Positions 38,485 to 49,385 of a stretch of DNA of 64,000 nucleotides are shown here, piece by piece (the stretch's first letter is position 1; each line of letters opens with the position of its first letter). Both the position numbers and the translations under genes were made by a program. This stretch comes from Lucifuga dentata (Eukaryota; Chordata; Actinopteri; Ophidiiformes; Bythitidae). The stretch is from positions 1 to 64,000 of the forward strand of contig VXCM01002182.1 of NCBI GenBank assembly GCA_014773175.1, given 5' to 3'. The notes beneath the pieces were generated by a model that saw nothing but the letters and a program-made list of their open reading frames with translations, had not been told where the DNA came from and did no database searches.

Positions 38485-41129
38485 TCACATCTTCCTCTTC
38501 TTCTTCGGTGCAGTATAGTTAGTCGTGCGATGTTCCATCCTGTCATATTTATCATGGCCTTCCCTGTGGAGATAATGGAGCGTGGATTGATAATTCATCA
38601 CACTAAATACTTTATATTCATGCTGCTTAACAGTATGGCAGCAGCCTGCCTGCAATTTATCTGGGTCATGGTAAGAATTCCAAATCACAGGCAGCTTTCT
38701 CGGGCATCATGCAAAAGCTCCAATAGGAAAGGAGAACCTGATCCCTGTGCTGACTAGAAAGAATGTACGTAACGATACCTGAAGCAGCGGTTGCAGTACA
38801 GGTCTCCATCACAAGTGTGACAGCGAACGGTGGCGTCTTGGTTACAGATGCAGCACCATGGAAGCTCATCCTCATCGCTGTCTGACTGCTGAGCTTCTAC
38901 GGCCAATGGGATCCTACACTTGGGCGCTGATGCCTTTGCCTAAAAAAAAAAAACATCAGATCAACAAAAGGATTTCATTATATTCTCTCTGATAGCTCAG
39001 AATCAAATCTGAATTTGTATTTTGACTGTGGTTGAGTACTGGTTTCTTAGAGGTTGTTCTCTTTTCTGTGTTCTTTGGTCCACTGTACTCTAAAGGTATG
39101 TTGTAGCCACTGGCCTCATCCAGTACAGCCTCTTCTGAGAGCTGAAAAAAAAAAAATCATAAATACAGGAGGGTTATGGTNCATCCAGTACAGCCTCTTC
39201 TGAGAGCTGAAAAAAAAAAAATCATAAATACAGGAGGGTTATGGTGTGTTTCGAATTCACAACACAGAGATTTGTAAAATAGTAAAATAGCAGCCCCTTG
39301 TGGCTGCCTTAATTAGCCTTAGGTAGATCACCATGATCTATGAGGGTGTGTCATCCTCAAGTATTAAAATCCAAACTTTCTTGTGATATTCACTTAGTAA
39401 CACATTTAATATGCATTAATCTATTGGCTCCATTACAGCATGCACTTTAGTTTGCTTTTAAACCCACACCTGCTTTAACACTCTCTTTACAGCTTCTTCA
39501 GTCTCCTCATCACTGTCTGGACGCTGGAAGTCCTCCATAGTCACTAAACATTGACAAAACAAATACATCAGTGTCAAGTTTTTTGACTAAAGAACAGAGA
39601 TGTGGTTGCATTTAAATTGAGGGAAGTTTTTTTTTAAGAGAAGAATTTCATGATCTCATCTCATGTCTAGACACATTCTGCAGTGAAAGCATGAATCACA
39701 GGTGAGGTCAAAGCAAAAGCCTTTAAGGTCACACAGCAGGAACTCACACCACAGTGAATGAATACAAAATAAACACAAAGAAAACATTCAGTCAGAAACA
39801 TCCAGATTAACTCAAGTGCGATGTACCTTTGTCTGGGTCCTGCCCCTTCAGCTGTGCCAGCCTCTTTGTCAGATGGAGGATCTGCTCCTGGGAGTGGTGC
39901 TCCTTCTTCAGCTCCTCCATGGCCTCCTCCAGCAGACGGCTTTTCTCAGCCTCCAGCTGTTTGACTCCATCCTCACTGTCTTCCAAATTCTCTAACAAGC
40001 TCTTCTCTCCCTTGTTGAGGTCATTCATATGACCCTCTAGACCTACAGAGGGAATAATGGGCTTGAGGATATTCAGGAGATTTCCGTAGTAGTGAGGTAT
40101 AATGTGTAAATCAAGCATCGTCAATTAAATAAGTGAGTAATGGTGAAATCAATTGAGGAGTAAAATCTTACTGCATTCGGGGTTTGGTTGGTGGTTGTCG
40201 ATGGCTACTTCCTCTGTCATTTGAGTCATCAGATCATTAACTTTTTCAGTTTGAGTCCTATTATCTGGAGGCTGATGCACCTGCAGAGACCAGAACAGCA
40301 AACAACACGACTTTATCACAATGTACAGCGTGATCAGCATTTAGTAAGTAGCTCCTTCTTAATGGTATCAAATAAACTGTGAATGACTAATACTGTATGA
40401 CCAAAGAAGTAATAAACAAGTAGGCAGGGCTCGGCTCACAGGTGGAGGAAATTGAGAAGGTGGAGGTCGACCCTGCAGAGCAGCCAGACGGTCCTCCATC
40501 TCCCTAGAAGAAGGCACTGGCTGGCTCGGAGCTTTCAGAGCAGCAAGACGAGATTCAATTTCCTTCTCAGATGGGGTTGACTCTGAAGCAAAAGTAAGAA
40601 ACTTCCAATGACAACAGCACAGAAAAGAAATATTAATATGTCTGTCTAAAACAAAATGTTATCTCCTAAGATTATAGATATATTACTCAGTGGTGTGTCG
40701 TTTTTCAACTGTTGAAGCCTTTCAGCAATAGCTTGATCTTCCTTACTCAGGCCTTTGGTTGGAAAAAGGCCTGCTTTGGTGTTTTTGTTGCCTCCATGTG
40801 GAACAGGATGCGTCACCTGCCCTTGCTGTTTGGCTTCAAGTGCAGCAACCCGTCTTTGAGAGAAAGAATAAATATTAGGTAGTATAACTCTGCTGCAATG
40901 TTATGTTTACAAATTTGATCATATACTTACTTTTTGTAGTTTTCAGGCGGGGACCATCTGTTGCTATTGCTTGTGGATTCCCCACTGAAATGAAGATAGT
41001 GAAGAAAGTTTAATGATTCAAGATTCTGAGGTTTCCCTTGCCATGCATGTCTAAACAATATATGCAGTAAAATGCAGCATGGCAAACTCTCATGATAAAA
41101 AACAGAATGAGAGCTAATAAAAATATCAA

Positions 41130-41181
<52 letters not shown>

Positions 41182-42167
41182 TAGCTACCTAAGCCCCCTC
41201 CGAAGCAGCACTACTGCTGCCTTTTAAGTCATTGCAATCACTGCAGTCAACACCACCACTCATTTTAACATACACTTATTCACTGTGCATTTTGCTAATT
41301 TTTATGCATTGTATTTATTGTCAAATCTCCTAGTTAGGAGTATTGTTAATACTCCTAGTTTCATGCATTGACAGACTTGCATGCCAGTGGAAAACAATCC
41401 ACCATCACCATCACTGTCACTGTCATTACTGCCACTCGGTCACTTAAAGATTTTTAAGACGCATAACCGTTGTGTTGTGTTGCATGGGTTGTGTTGTTGT
41501 AGGTTGTAGTTGCTGTGTATTGTTGTGTGTATGGTGTGTGGTATTGTATATGCAATGCCAAAGACAAATTTCCTTTTTATGTAAATCAAATGGACAATAA
41601 AGTAATCTGAATCTGAAAAAAGTATACAGAACAAACATAAAAATGTACATATGGCACAGTTTACACATGAGAAATATGCATCTAGTGCAGGTATGTAAAT
41701 TGACTGTATAAAAAGATTTACATAATATCTATGTATGTAATATTTATTTCACAGGACACAGGCCCATGGTCCATGGCTGGTTTGTGAGGATCATTCCTAA
41801 TCCTACTATCTGTGGTTCTGCTACTTAATGCACACATTTTGTAATTTTTAAGTCATGGCATTTATTTAACATCTTTCTGGGTGGAAGGATGCACTTAACC
41901 TTTACCTTGTCAGATTATCATGGCACTGCTTACAGACTTTCTGCTGGGTGTTGCCACAGCGAGGCACCACAGCATTGAAATTCACGCAGCTGGAGCAGAA
42001 GGAGAGGCAGCAATTCTTACAACCCAGCTGGAAGAACAACGAAACACACCGTTTCATCAAATTTAAAAACGTTTTAAACAGAACATGAGAAACATTAGAC
42101 ATGAAGACCGTACCTCCTTCTTGAAGAGACTGAACTTTGATGCACAACAGTAACAGCGGTTGTCCAT
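38485..42167 (-). CDS. zfyve19: Abscission/NoCut checkpoint regulator ANCHR, FYVE-type zinc finger, complete, 11 exons
   Basis: The mammalian protein binds PI3P and VPS4 and holds VPS4 at the midbody until chromatin bridges clear. Exons: 42167-42114, 42027-41906, 40984-40931, 40853-40687, 40582-40440, 40280-40172, 40042-39827, 39543-39470, 39141-39040, 38939-38779 and 38563-38485. They total 1281 bp, or 426 residues (human about 471), and every junction keeps phase. Order: N-terminal FYVE-like finger ([12 protein letters not shown], then [13 protein letters not shown] and VCKQCHDNL); two similar motifs, [10 protein letters not shown] and [10 protein letters not shown], that match the MIT-interacting motifs through which ANCHR binds VPS4; a Glu/Lys-rich coiled coil (~residues 220-285); and a C-terminal Cys/His cluster ([19 protein letters not shown]) like the atypical B-box of this protein. 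The last residues, APKKKRKM, form a basic cluster. The exon 9 donor (GTACTC) is the weakest junction. Exon 9 is partly copied by the false duplication at 39182. Confidence 0.93.
39117..39245. repeat. False tandem duplication overlapping a zfyve19 exon edge
   Basis: Bases 39117-39180 and 39182-39245 are identical 64 bp copies around N at 39181. The unit contains the first 25 coding bases of zfyve19 exon 9, its splice acceptor and an A tract, so automated gene models may add a spurious mini-exon here. Confidence 0.88.
41130..41180. repeat. (CA)n microsatellite
   Basis: CA run with a short CG interruption at 41135-41140, inside zfyve19 intron 2. Confidence 0.95.
41181..41622 (+). repeat. Truncated retroposon-like 3' end in zfyve19 intron 2
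   Basis: It ends in GGACAATAAAGTAATCTGAA plus an A run, the tail style seen in teleost retroposons, and recalls the 12.87 kb copy (CAATAAAGTTGAATC). It is non-coding. The left limit next to the CA run is assumed. Confidence 0.4.
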
Positions 42168-43229
42168 GGCTGTACGTGTAAAGTCACGTGACAGACAGCT
42201 TTGTTTCGACTGACTTTATCTGCTGTGTGGAAGTGTGGAATTAACCGAAAAAAACCTGAAGTTTCTGGAAGCTAGCTTGCTAACTAATCACAAGCCTTCA
42301 GGAGTGCGTACAATCAAAACAGGAACTATACCGGAAATGTGCAGTGACGTCCCGTTACGTTTTCCGGTTTCTGGTTCCTCCAATCACCTTTCTCCAAATT
42401 CTCTCGCGGACCTCATTCAAAACACAGTACCGACTGTTGGACGCTCCGCCGATCTGCTAACAGTTGCATCTGTACGTCCTTGAGAAAGAATCAGAGAAAC
42501 ATTACAATCTGTGTGAGAAAAAAAAGCGTTTTATTGTTCATCTATGTTAACGACAAGGCGTAACTTGTAGGATTTGTTCATAATCTAGACATCGTCAAAC
42601 CGATCGAGCTAAAATTAATGTTAGCTAGCTTGCTAATGCCATGTACTGGCTGCATTACTGCGAGCGAGCTAGGCCATTGGTAACGCAGTTTTTAAACCAT
42701 AGGTACAAAATGCTACAATGAACATATTGAACATTTGTTTCTCTTTTACATACTGCCATTTGTTGTTATAGCCAATGAAAAGAAAGAATACTGTAAATGT
42801 ATTCACAGGGCACATCTCATGCAAGCATGTGTAAACGCCAATGTATTGCACTTGCTTGCATTTGTGCATTACATTGGAGTTTGCAACCATGTTATCTATG
42901 TTGGTTTGCAACCATGAGGTCTTCCTTGTTAGGACAACAATGCAATTATAAAGCAAAGTGAACTTTTCATTTTGAGTAATTCAACTATTTTAACTTCCTC
43001 AAATCTAATAAGTTAATACAACTGAGGCTTTACTGGTTTACATTTAATGAGAATATAATCAAACAAATCAATCAGTGGAGCTTGGGCACAAGTCTATGAA
43101 GATATTTAAAAAATAATAATTTCAGTTAAAAATCTTGCCTAAAAGTAAATGGCCTGTGTTACCTATGTGATTTAATTTAGTGACAGCTTATGTTTGTTTC
43201 TGTGTTATGATCTAGTTGTGATATCCACG
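42168..43229. promoter_or_regulatory. Bidirectional promoter of zfyve19 and bub1b
   Basis: The two start codons are 1.06 kb apart on opposite strands. The GC-richer core (42170-42480) has no TATA. Visible motifs are GTCACGTGAC at 42183-42192, ACCGGAAAT (ETS) at 42330-42338, TGACGTCC (CRE-like) at 42345-42352, a second TTCCGG (ETS) at 42362-42367, CCAATCA (NF-Y) from 42380, and TTCAAA at 42416-42421, which is the reverse of the CHR core TTTGAA. The CCAAT-CHR spacing of about 35 bp suits cell-cycle genes. bub1b begins with a non-coding exon somewhere here; the acceptor TTATGATCTAG at 43215 marks its second exon. The donor of exon 1 was not resolved. Confidence 0.6.
42183..42192. promoter_or_regulatory. 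Perfect GTCACGTGAC palindrome (CLEAR/E-box)
   Basis: This ten-base perfect palindrome lies 16 bp upstream of the zfyve19 ATG. It equals the CLEAR consensus bound by TFEB/TFE3/MITF and contains the CACGTG core bound by USF and MYC/MAX. Which factor uses it cannot be told from sequence. Confidence 0.6.
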
Positions 43230-45566
43230 ATGGCAGAAGGAGGAGATGTGGAATGGGAGCTAAGCAAAGAAAACATCCAGCCACTCAAGCGAGGCAGAAC
43301 AATATCAGCCTTACACCAGGCACTCAGTCACCAACAGGATGGCTTGAGCTCTATCATTGACCAACAGAGACAGTATGAACTAGCTTTTACACACTAAATC
43401 AGGGAGATGGAATGGGTGATAATGGATGATTATAGCTTTTTTCCAACAGTTTTCACATGGTGATGGAAGTTTTGTGGCTTTGTGTCCACAGGGCCTTTGA
43501 GTCTGAACTGCGAATGTATGATGGAGATGATCCACTTGATGTTTGGGATCGGTAAGTGAAATACTGATATTTATATGGAGCTCTGAAATCTGATGCTATA
43601 TTAGAAAGACATTGCTTACGACATTAATATATTATTAATACTCAGATGGTTCTGTGTTGAACAGGTATATTAAGTGGATAGAGCAAACTTTTCCTCAAGG
43701 AGGCAAGGAAAGCAACCTGGCAACATTACTGGAACGGGTTGTGACCAGATTCACAGAAGAAAAGAAATATCACAATGACCCTCGCTATGTTGACCTCTGG
43801 ATCAAATTTGTATGCAATTTTTAGTCTCTGAATATTTTTTTGCAGCTTTGACAATTATTTAATTCAGGTGAAATATATTTAACTATATATATGTATGTTT
43901 ATTAGGCAGAGAACTGCCCAGAGCCCTTGGATATTTACAGGTACATGGAAGCTCAGGGAATAGGAGTAACGCAGACTTCCTTTTACATCGCTTGGTCTGA
44001 GGAACATGAGAAACAGGGCAACACACGCAAAGCGGATATGGTCTACCAGGAAGGCTTCAAGAAGTGTGCTGAGCCACAAGATAAGCTGCTGCAGTTTCAC
44101 AAGTATGGATCCATCCAGTCATTTTAGATGCTTACAGATTTCAGTTTGAACGCACACACACAGTATGTCCTTACTCAAAGGCCTTATAATACTTCTCTGC
44201 ATTGTTATTCTTAGGGCTCTGCAGGCTCGTGTGTCCCGGCAGGTGATGATGAGCGTGATGGAGGAGGACAGTGATGAGGAGCTCAAACAACCCGAGAGAG
44301 TTTCTCTAGCTGACCTCAAACACAGGGGGAAGAGAAAGGCTATTACACCTGTCAACAGAACTGGGCCTGCAATCAAAGGTAAGCTCAGCGAATACATATC
44401 CAAACTATATGTGTTGTGGGATATTCAGCTGATGCCACAAATCCTTTAGCTGCTTAAAATAGCAGATTAAAACAGTAGATTATTATTTTGGAAAAGTTGT
44501 TTAGCTTTAATGTACGGTGGATTTGTCTGCAGGTGTCTCAGGAGGACTGCAGTCACAAGGCACTCCTGCCCTCAGCAGTGCCACAAACAGTTGCTTTGTG
44601 GTCTTTGATGAGAACAAAGCTCACAGCTCAGGTGCTTCAGAGTCTAACTTAGAGCCTTGGGTTGCCCCTCCCACTGCGCGAGCAAAAGAGAATGAGCAGA
44701 AACCTGAAAAATGGTGTGACGTTAAGGTATAAGCAAATCATTTGTTATATTAGTTTATAAAAATGTGCATATTGTAAAACAGCAAGGTCAGTTTAAACTT
44801 TTTCTGTGTTTTCATCATAGATGCCCCAGAAGTCGAAATTTGGACATACAATTATGGCTCCGCCCCCTCCAAAAGCCACCTTCCAGCCATTTGTTGAGGA
44901 GTCAGATCAACTTCCAGCAATGTGAGTGACTATTAAGAATTGTGTCTTAACATACGTTGTGAATTTATTGCTTTTACTTGCTAAACATTTTTATTTACAT
45001 CACACATTCAAGTTCACATTCTCATTGAGTTGATAAAAGCCATAATAATCAGACCCAAAATACAATTTTAAAACATCATTCTGGTGACTTTGATAGAGAT
45101 TTTACTGACCAAAAATTAACCAAAAATACTAATTATTAAATTAATCAATAATGTAACATTAGCTGCAACCTTGACTGATCTCAAAAAATATGATCTCAAA
45201 GATATATCTGCAATAAAATAAAAGTTTCTCAAGCTGTGCTGATTTTTAATTTCTTTTGGTATCTTGCTTTCCTCTCTTAGGACTCCATGCAAGATCAACC
45301 CTGCAGTAAACACAGTTTTATCAGCTCGCAAACCCCGCAGAGAGGAAACTCCTTTAAAGAGACTACAGGAGCATCAACAGCAACAGCAGGAGGCAGAAAC
45401 AGGAAAAGTACAGGAGCTGACTATGTACTGCAAAGAGCTCCTGTTCAGCGGCGCCACTGAATTCTGCTTTGAGGAGCTGCGAGCTGAACACTACCGTCAA
45501 AAAATGGCACGGGAATCTGAGATCAAAAACCTGAAGGACCAAGCAGGTGCTAGTACTGCTAACTGA
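43230..45566 (+). CDS. bub1b: BubR1/Mad3 spindle checkpoint protein, short form without kinase domain
   Basis: BubR1 is the mitotic checkpoint complex subunit that inhibits APC/C-CDC20. Exons: 43230-43372, 43492-43551, 43665-43809, 43906-44102, 44215-44378, 44533-44726, 44821-44921 and 45281-45566. They total 1290 bp, or 429 residues, all in phase. Visible in order: KEN1 in the helix-loop-helix SKENIQPLKRGR (residue 13); TPR domain (~45-195, DPLDVWDRYIKWIEQ and GNTRKADMVYQEGF); ABBA1 FVVFDEN (258); KEN2 AKENEQKPEKW (288); ABBA2 FQPFVEE (322); and the GLEBS Bub3-binding motif around TEFCFEELRAEH (~382-404, paired Glu 399-400). Translation then stops after 25 more residues, where human BubR1 continues for several hundred, with the PP2A-B56-binding KARD segment and pseudokinase. 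An alternative donor at 45547 joined to an acceptor at 45974 also stops within 12 codons. The starting ATG has a purine at -3 (CCACGATGG). Confidence 0.88.
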
Positions 45567-46217
45567 TGGTTTTCTGTTAAAACTAACAAGTTTATTGTCC
45601 TTTTTAATGCATTATATCCCCATGTGTAATGTATTTGGTCATAAAGCGTATCCTGCTGTAAATATTCTGTTCATAGACTTATGGTTACCCATAAAGATAA
45701 AAAGTAAAAAAAAAAACAAAAAAACGGGAGAACGTTTTTAGAAATGATTTGAACTAAAGACATGTTAGTGGCATTGAATTACTTTTCAATGAATATACAA
45801 GAGAGCTGACAAAATAAACAAACAAAAGAAGCAGACCAATTTAATGCAATCCATTACAATGTCGCTTCCCAAATTATCATTAGATTTGAGTGAATATGGT
45901 CTCAACATTGCACTCTCTATACTGAGCAACACTGAAATATACTGATTTCTAGGTGTTCGTTTGTGTCTTGCAGAAATACTACTTGTTTTGATTCCTAATT
46001 TTACTCTGTGACCTGTAATCTTTTGTTATTTCCTTTCCTTTTTTTTTAACTAACTTGGTATTTCTGTCTTCATATTTCTCAAATGTTACTGCAAAACGTC
46101 CGTGTAGCACAGTGAGCGCTTTTGAGGTGTTTAAGCTGGACTCAGGTTTCAGTAATGGGTGAAATGTCTCCTGTGGGTCATGTGTCACTGATGTTCAATA
46201 AACCTGTTAAAATGTCT
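45567..46217 (+). other. bub1b: 3' UTR of short bub1b with polyadenylation signal
   Basis: The TGA is followed by stops in all frames. A splice-acceptor-like TTTGTGTCTTGCAG ends at 45974, and AATAAA is at 46197-46202, followed by a GT-rich stretch. This is a normal gene end and supports termination here. Confidence 0.6.
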
Positions 46218-47978
46218 GGCTGATGACTAGAGGGATTGTTATTTGTTTTTGAGACCAAGGGAGAACGCAGTACTGCACCGTCAGCAGAGAGCATGCAAGG
46301 CAGCGCGTGGATTGTATTCTGGTAATGGCATTTAGTTTATTAATGGAGCGTAAGAGGAGTTTAGTGGTGGCTGTAATCTGTTGCTGCAGTTCACAGGGAA
46401 AAAAACACTGGCAGGCTAGAAAGAGTAGGAAGAATCTGCATTGAGACAGTCATTAATGTCATCATTATAGCTACTTATTCTAACAAAATGTGGAATTAAC
46501 TTTCACATTGCGGGGTATCATTGTACTTTTTGAGGAGATTGTCAACAACAATTTAAAAGGCTTGAGACATTTATGAGCTAATCTCATGTCCAACTGGGCA
46601 AATGTTAATTATTGTCCAGGACCCCAGAACCCTACTCACGAGAGTAAATCTAATCCACTGTGATGATGGGATCCACTTCACACACACACACACTGCTTGC
46701 AGGGTAGACTTTGATGAGTGGCTGGAAGTGGTTGATTCATTAGCAAGTGAAATCCACCCTTTGCAGTTGTGGGCAGAACAGACTTTAAATATTCCCAGGA
46801 GGCCACTGTGCTGATGTTCTATAGCACGGGGTCTTGCTGCTTTCACATTCAGTTGGAAGAACAGGCTTTAATCCCATACGATATTACCAGCCCAGATTCT
46901 CTCAACGACTTAAAATTTTTAGCTTAGCACTTGGAGCAGCTGAAATTCAGTGTTTAACGATAGACAACATGATGCACTTCCCAATGTAATAACACAGTAT
47001 AACCGCATTATAATGCATCCTCTACGGCTTCCCATTTGGCAGGACTTATGAAAAGCTCATCCCATGAAAGCGAGCAGCAAGTGACCCTGATAGCACTTCA
47101 GACGGAAAATCCATAACTTTCTCTTGCTGCAGTGGAGAGATGGTTCAAGTGAGCTACCTTTCTTTAATGTGCTGTGGTGAGGCCCTCGGAGGATGGCTTT
47201 TATCCAGCACTGTTGCTTTGATAGACATACACTCGGGCTGTTGTGGCCATTTTTTACAGTCAGCGCTCTTAACCTATTTGGGTGGCTTGAATTTACGTGC
47301 ACCAGTTAACAGCCCAAGCCTCAACTTCACATTCGACTGTGAGCAGGAATGGAGAGAAAGCAGAACGTACAACATACAGTTCGTCTATTTTTACCCTTTA
47401 TTGCCAGTTCCTGTATCTCTGTGCTGCTAAGCTGTCGGGAGGATGACATGGACACTAGCTTGATTTCTGCTATAGTTATTTCACCCTTACAGAATTAAAG
47501 TGGATTCATAGGTCAGCTGAAAATGTCATTGGATTTTCGCAAGATATTACATTCGCTTTATCAGTTTAGCTTTACAGGCTGACTCCTGATAACCTCTAGA
47601 GTAATCCTTACAGATTCATCCCAAACAATAGAATGAATTGAAATGCAAACAATTAAGGCTGTATCACTGATGCAGCTCCAGGGCTTTCATTTTAATAACC
47701 CCAAGGTTTAGGATTACCATTGGCTGGGTTAGTCCTAAACACTACATGCCATTTCTCCAGCTATTTATCCCAGTGATTTCAGCACCTTTAGTAGGATCAT
47801 CGAGCGTAACAATAAAGCTGAGAAATAAAAACTAATTCAGAGCTTGGTGATCTAGCAGAAAGCTCATTGTCTAAAATAATGCATTTTCTGTAATTTTCAT
47901 TAAGATACCGTGTAAATGCTGCATCATAAAAGCCTTTTCTTAATTGACCTTTTGACCATACAGCTCTCCTTACTGATC

Positions 47979-48113
47979 AAACAAGCACAACTGGCAAATC
48001 TTTGTCATTGTCATGCAGATTGATTCAGTCAAGCCTTTTTCACTTNAAACAAGCACAACTGGCAAATCTTTGTCATTGTCATGCAGATTGATTCAGTCAA
48101 GCCTTTTTCACTT
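47979..48113. repeat. False tandem duplication at a one-N contig join
   Basis: Bases 47979-48045 and 48047-48113 are identical 67 bp copies around N at 48046, in the bub1b-pak6 interval. Confidence 0.88.
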
Positions 48114-49180
48114 GAGTTTATTTGATGCGACATCATTATTTAAGCATGTTGTGGCACCTTTCTGAGCTTTTTTTCTCTTAATAAAATTCCATGTATTACA
48201 CATGTCCCAATTCTGGTTCATTTTGCAAGCAGCTTCTGCATGATTTGACCCTAATATATTTTCCTGCTTTGTGTTGAGTCGTAGCTGCTGTAGAAATGAT
48301 TCAGGAAATGATTGTGGTAAAAGGGAAGGGAATGTTTCATTCATGTAATGGGGATGTTGGATGTACAGGACTGAGGAGTGTTCCATGTGTCTTCATCCTG
48401 AGAAGAAGTGATCATAACTGTCTCAAAAGAGGCTTGAGGATGAGGATTCTACACTCCAACTTAACTTTAACTTTAATCCTCCACGGGAAAATTAGTTTGT
48501 CACCTATACATTAAAAAGACTTTGCATGTGAAAACCCATTCAGTCATATGCACACGCACATTCAAGGAAGGGATCAAAAATTGTTCAGCGGTCCACAAGA
48601 AGGTATATGTTGAAGAGAATAAATCCCACTCGTGCTCAGAATAAAAACAATATAATGCACAATCTTCCATTATAAAAAACAAACAAACCCAGCACTATAG
48701 TTAAAAAAAGCCAATTGCTACAACTAAAAACCAAATAACACAGCTAGAAAAATAGACCAATGACAAAGTTAATAAATACAAATCTGAAAGCCAAAACTCA
48801 TTTATTCAAAAGTTTCACCACTGAATACTTTTCAGGTCACTAAATATACAATAAAGGGGGTAACAATATATTGACATACTGTATGGTCTGATCTCTCCTC
48901 CTTGTTGCTCCAATCCTGTTTCTAATGGATCGAGTTTCATGCCAATTATTGAGTCAGCCTTTTTAAATAATTTGTTAATTTTGTTCCTATCAACAGCACT
49001 AATACTGTCACTCTAACACACAACACAGAAATGACCCTGCACAGTGACCCTACACACACATCCAATAACCTCTTCTGCCATCTGCCTCCCTAACCCTTGA
49101 TAATGACTGAACCACAGACACACACATGGGTAAATGCAGCACTATGTTACTGCTCTGCTTCTCATATCACCCCATCACGT

Positions 49181-49183
<3 letters not shown>

Positions 49184-49216
<33 letters not shown>

Positions 49217-49331
49217 CAGAGGAATGAAAGGTATCCCAGGTGATGTGTACCGGAGATCTCCTCTACTTACAGTCACTGGAAACCACCTTATAAACACATA
49301 ATACACGCGCGCGCGCGCGCGCGCCGCTATN

Positions 49332-49369
<38 letters not shown>
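49184..49369. repeat. Clustered (GA)n, (CG)n and (GA)n runs upstream of pak6
   Basis: A (GA)n run (49184-49214) is followed after ~90 bp by an alternating CG run (49304-49326), then N at 49331 and a second (GA)n run (49332-49369). Alternating CG tends to form Z-DNA and long purine mirror runs can form triplexes. The cluster sits just 5' of the putative pak6 first exon. Lengths near the N are uncertain. Confidence 0.85.
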
Positions 49370-49372
<3 letters not shown>

Positions 49373-49385
49373 GATGAAAAGAGCT

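Larger units (their letters stand above)
46218..49385. other. Intergenic region between bub1b and pak6
   Basis: About 3.2 kb. I looked for BubR1 kinase-like exons (glycine loop, VAxK, HGDL-type, DFx) on the plus strand and saw none with splice signals. A frame at 46602-46814 is short and unlike any BubR1 region. The only assembly join is the duplicated one at 48046, so no large gap hides sequence, unless it was dropped at that join. Confidence 0.55.

Noticed and set aside
46602..46814. Possible extra bub1b exon downstream
   Set aside because: The 70-codon frame has no similarity to any BubR1 region and spans a CA run; no phase-compatible chain from 45546 was found.
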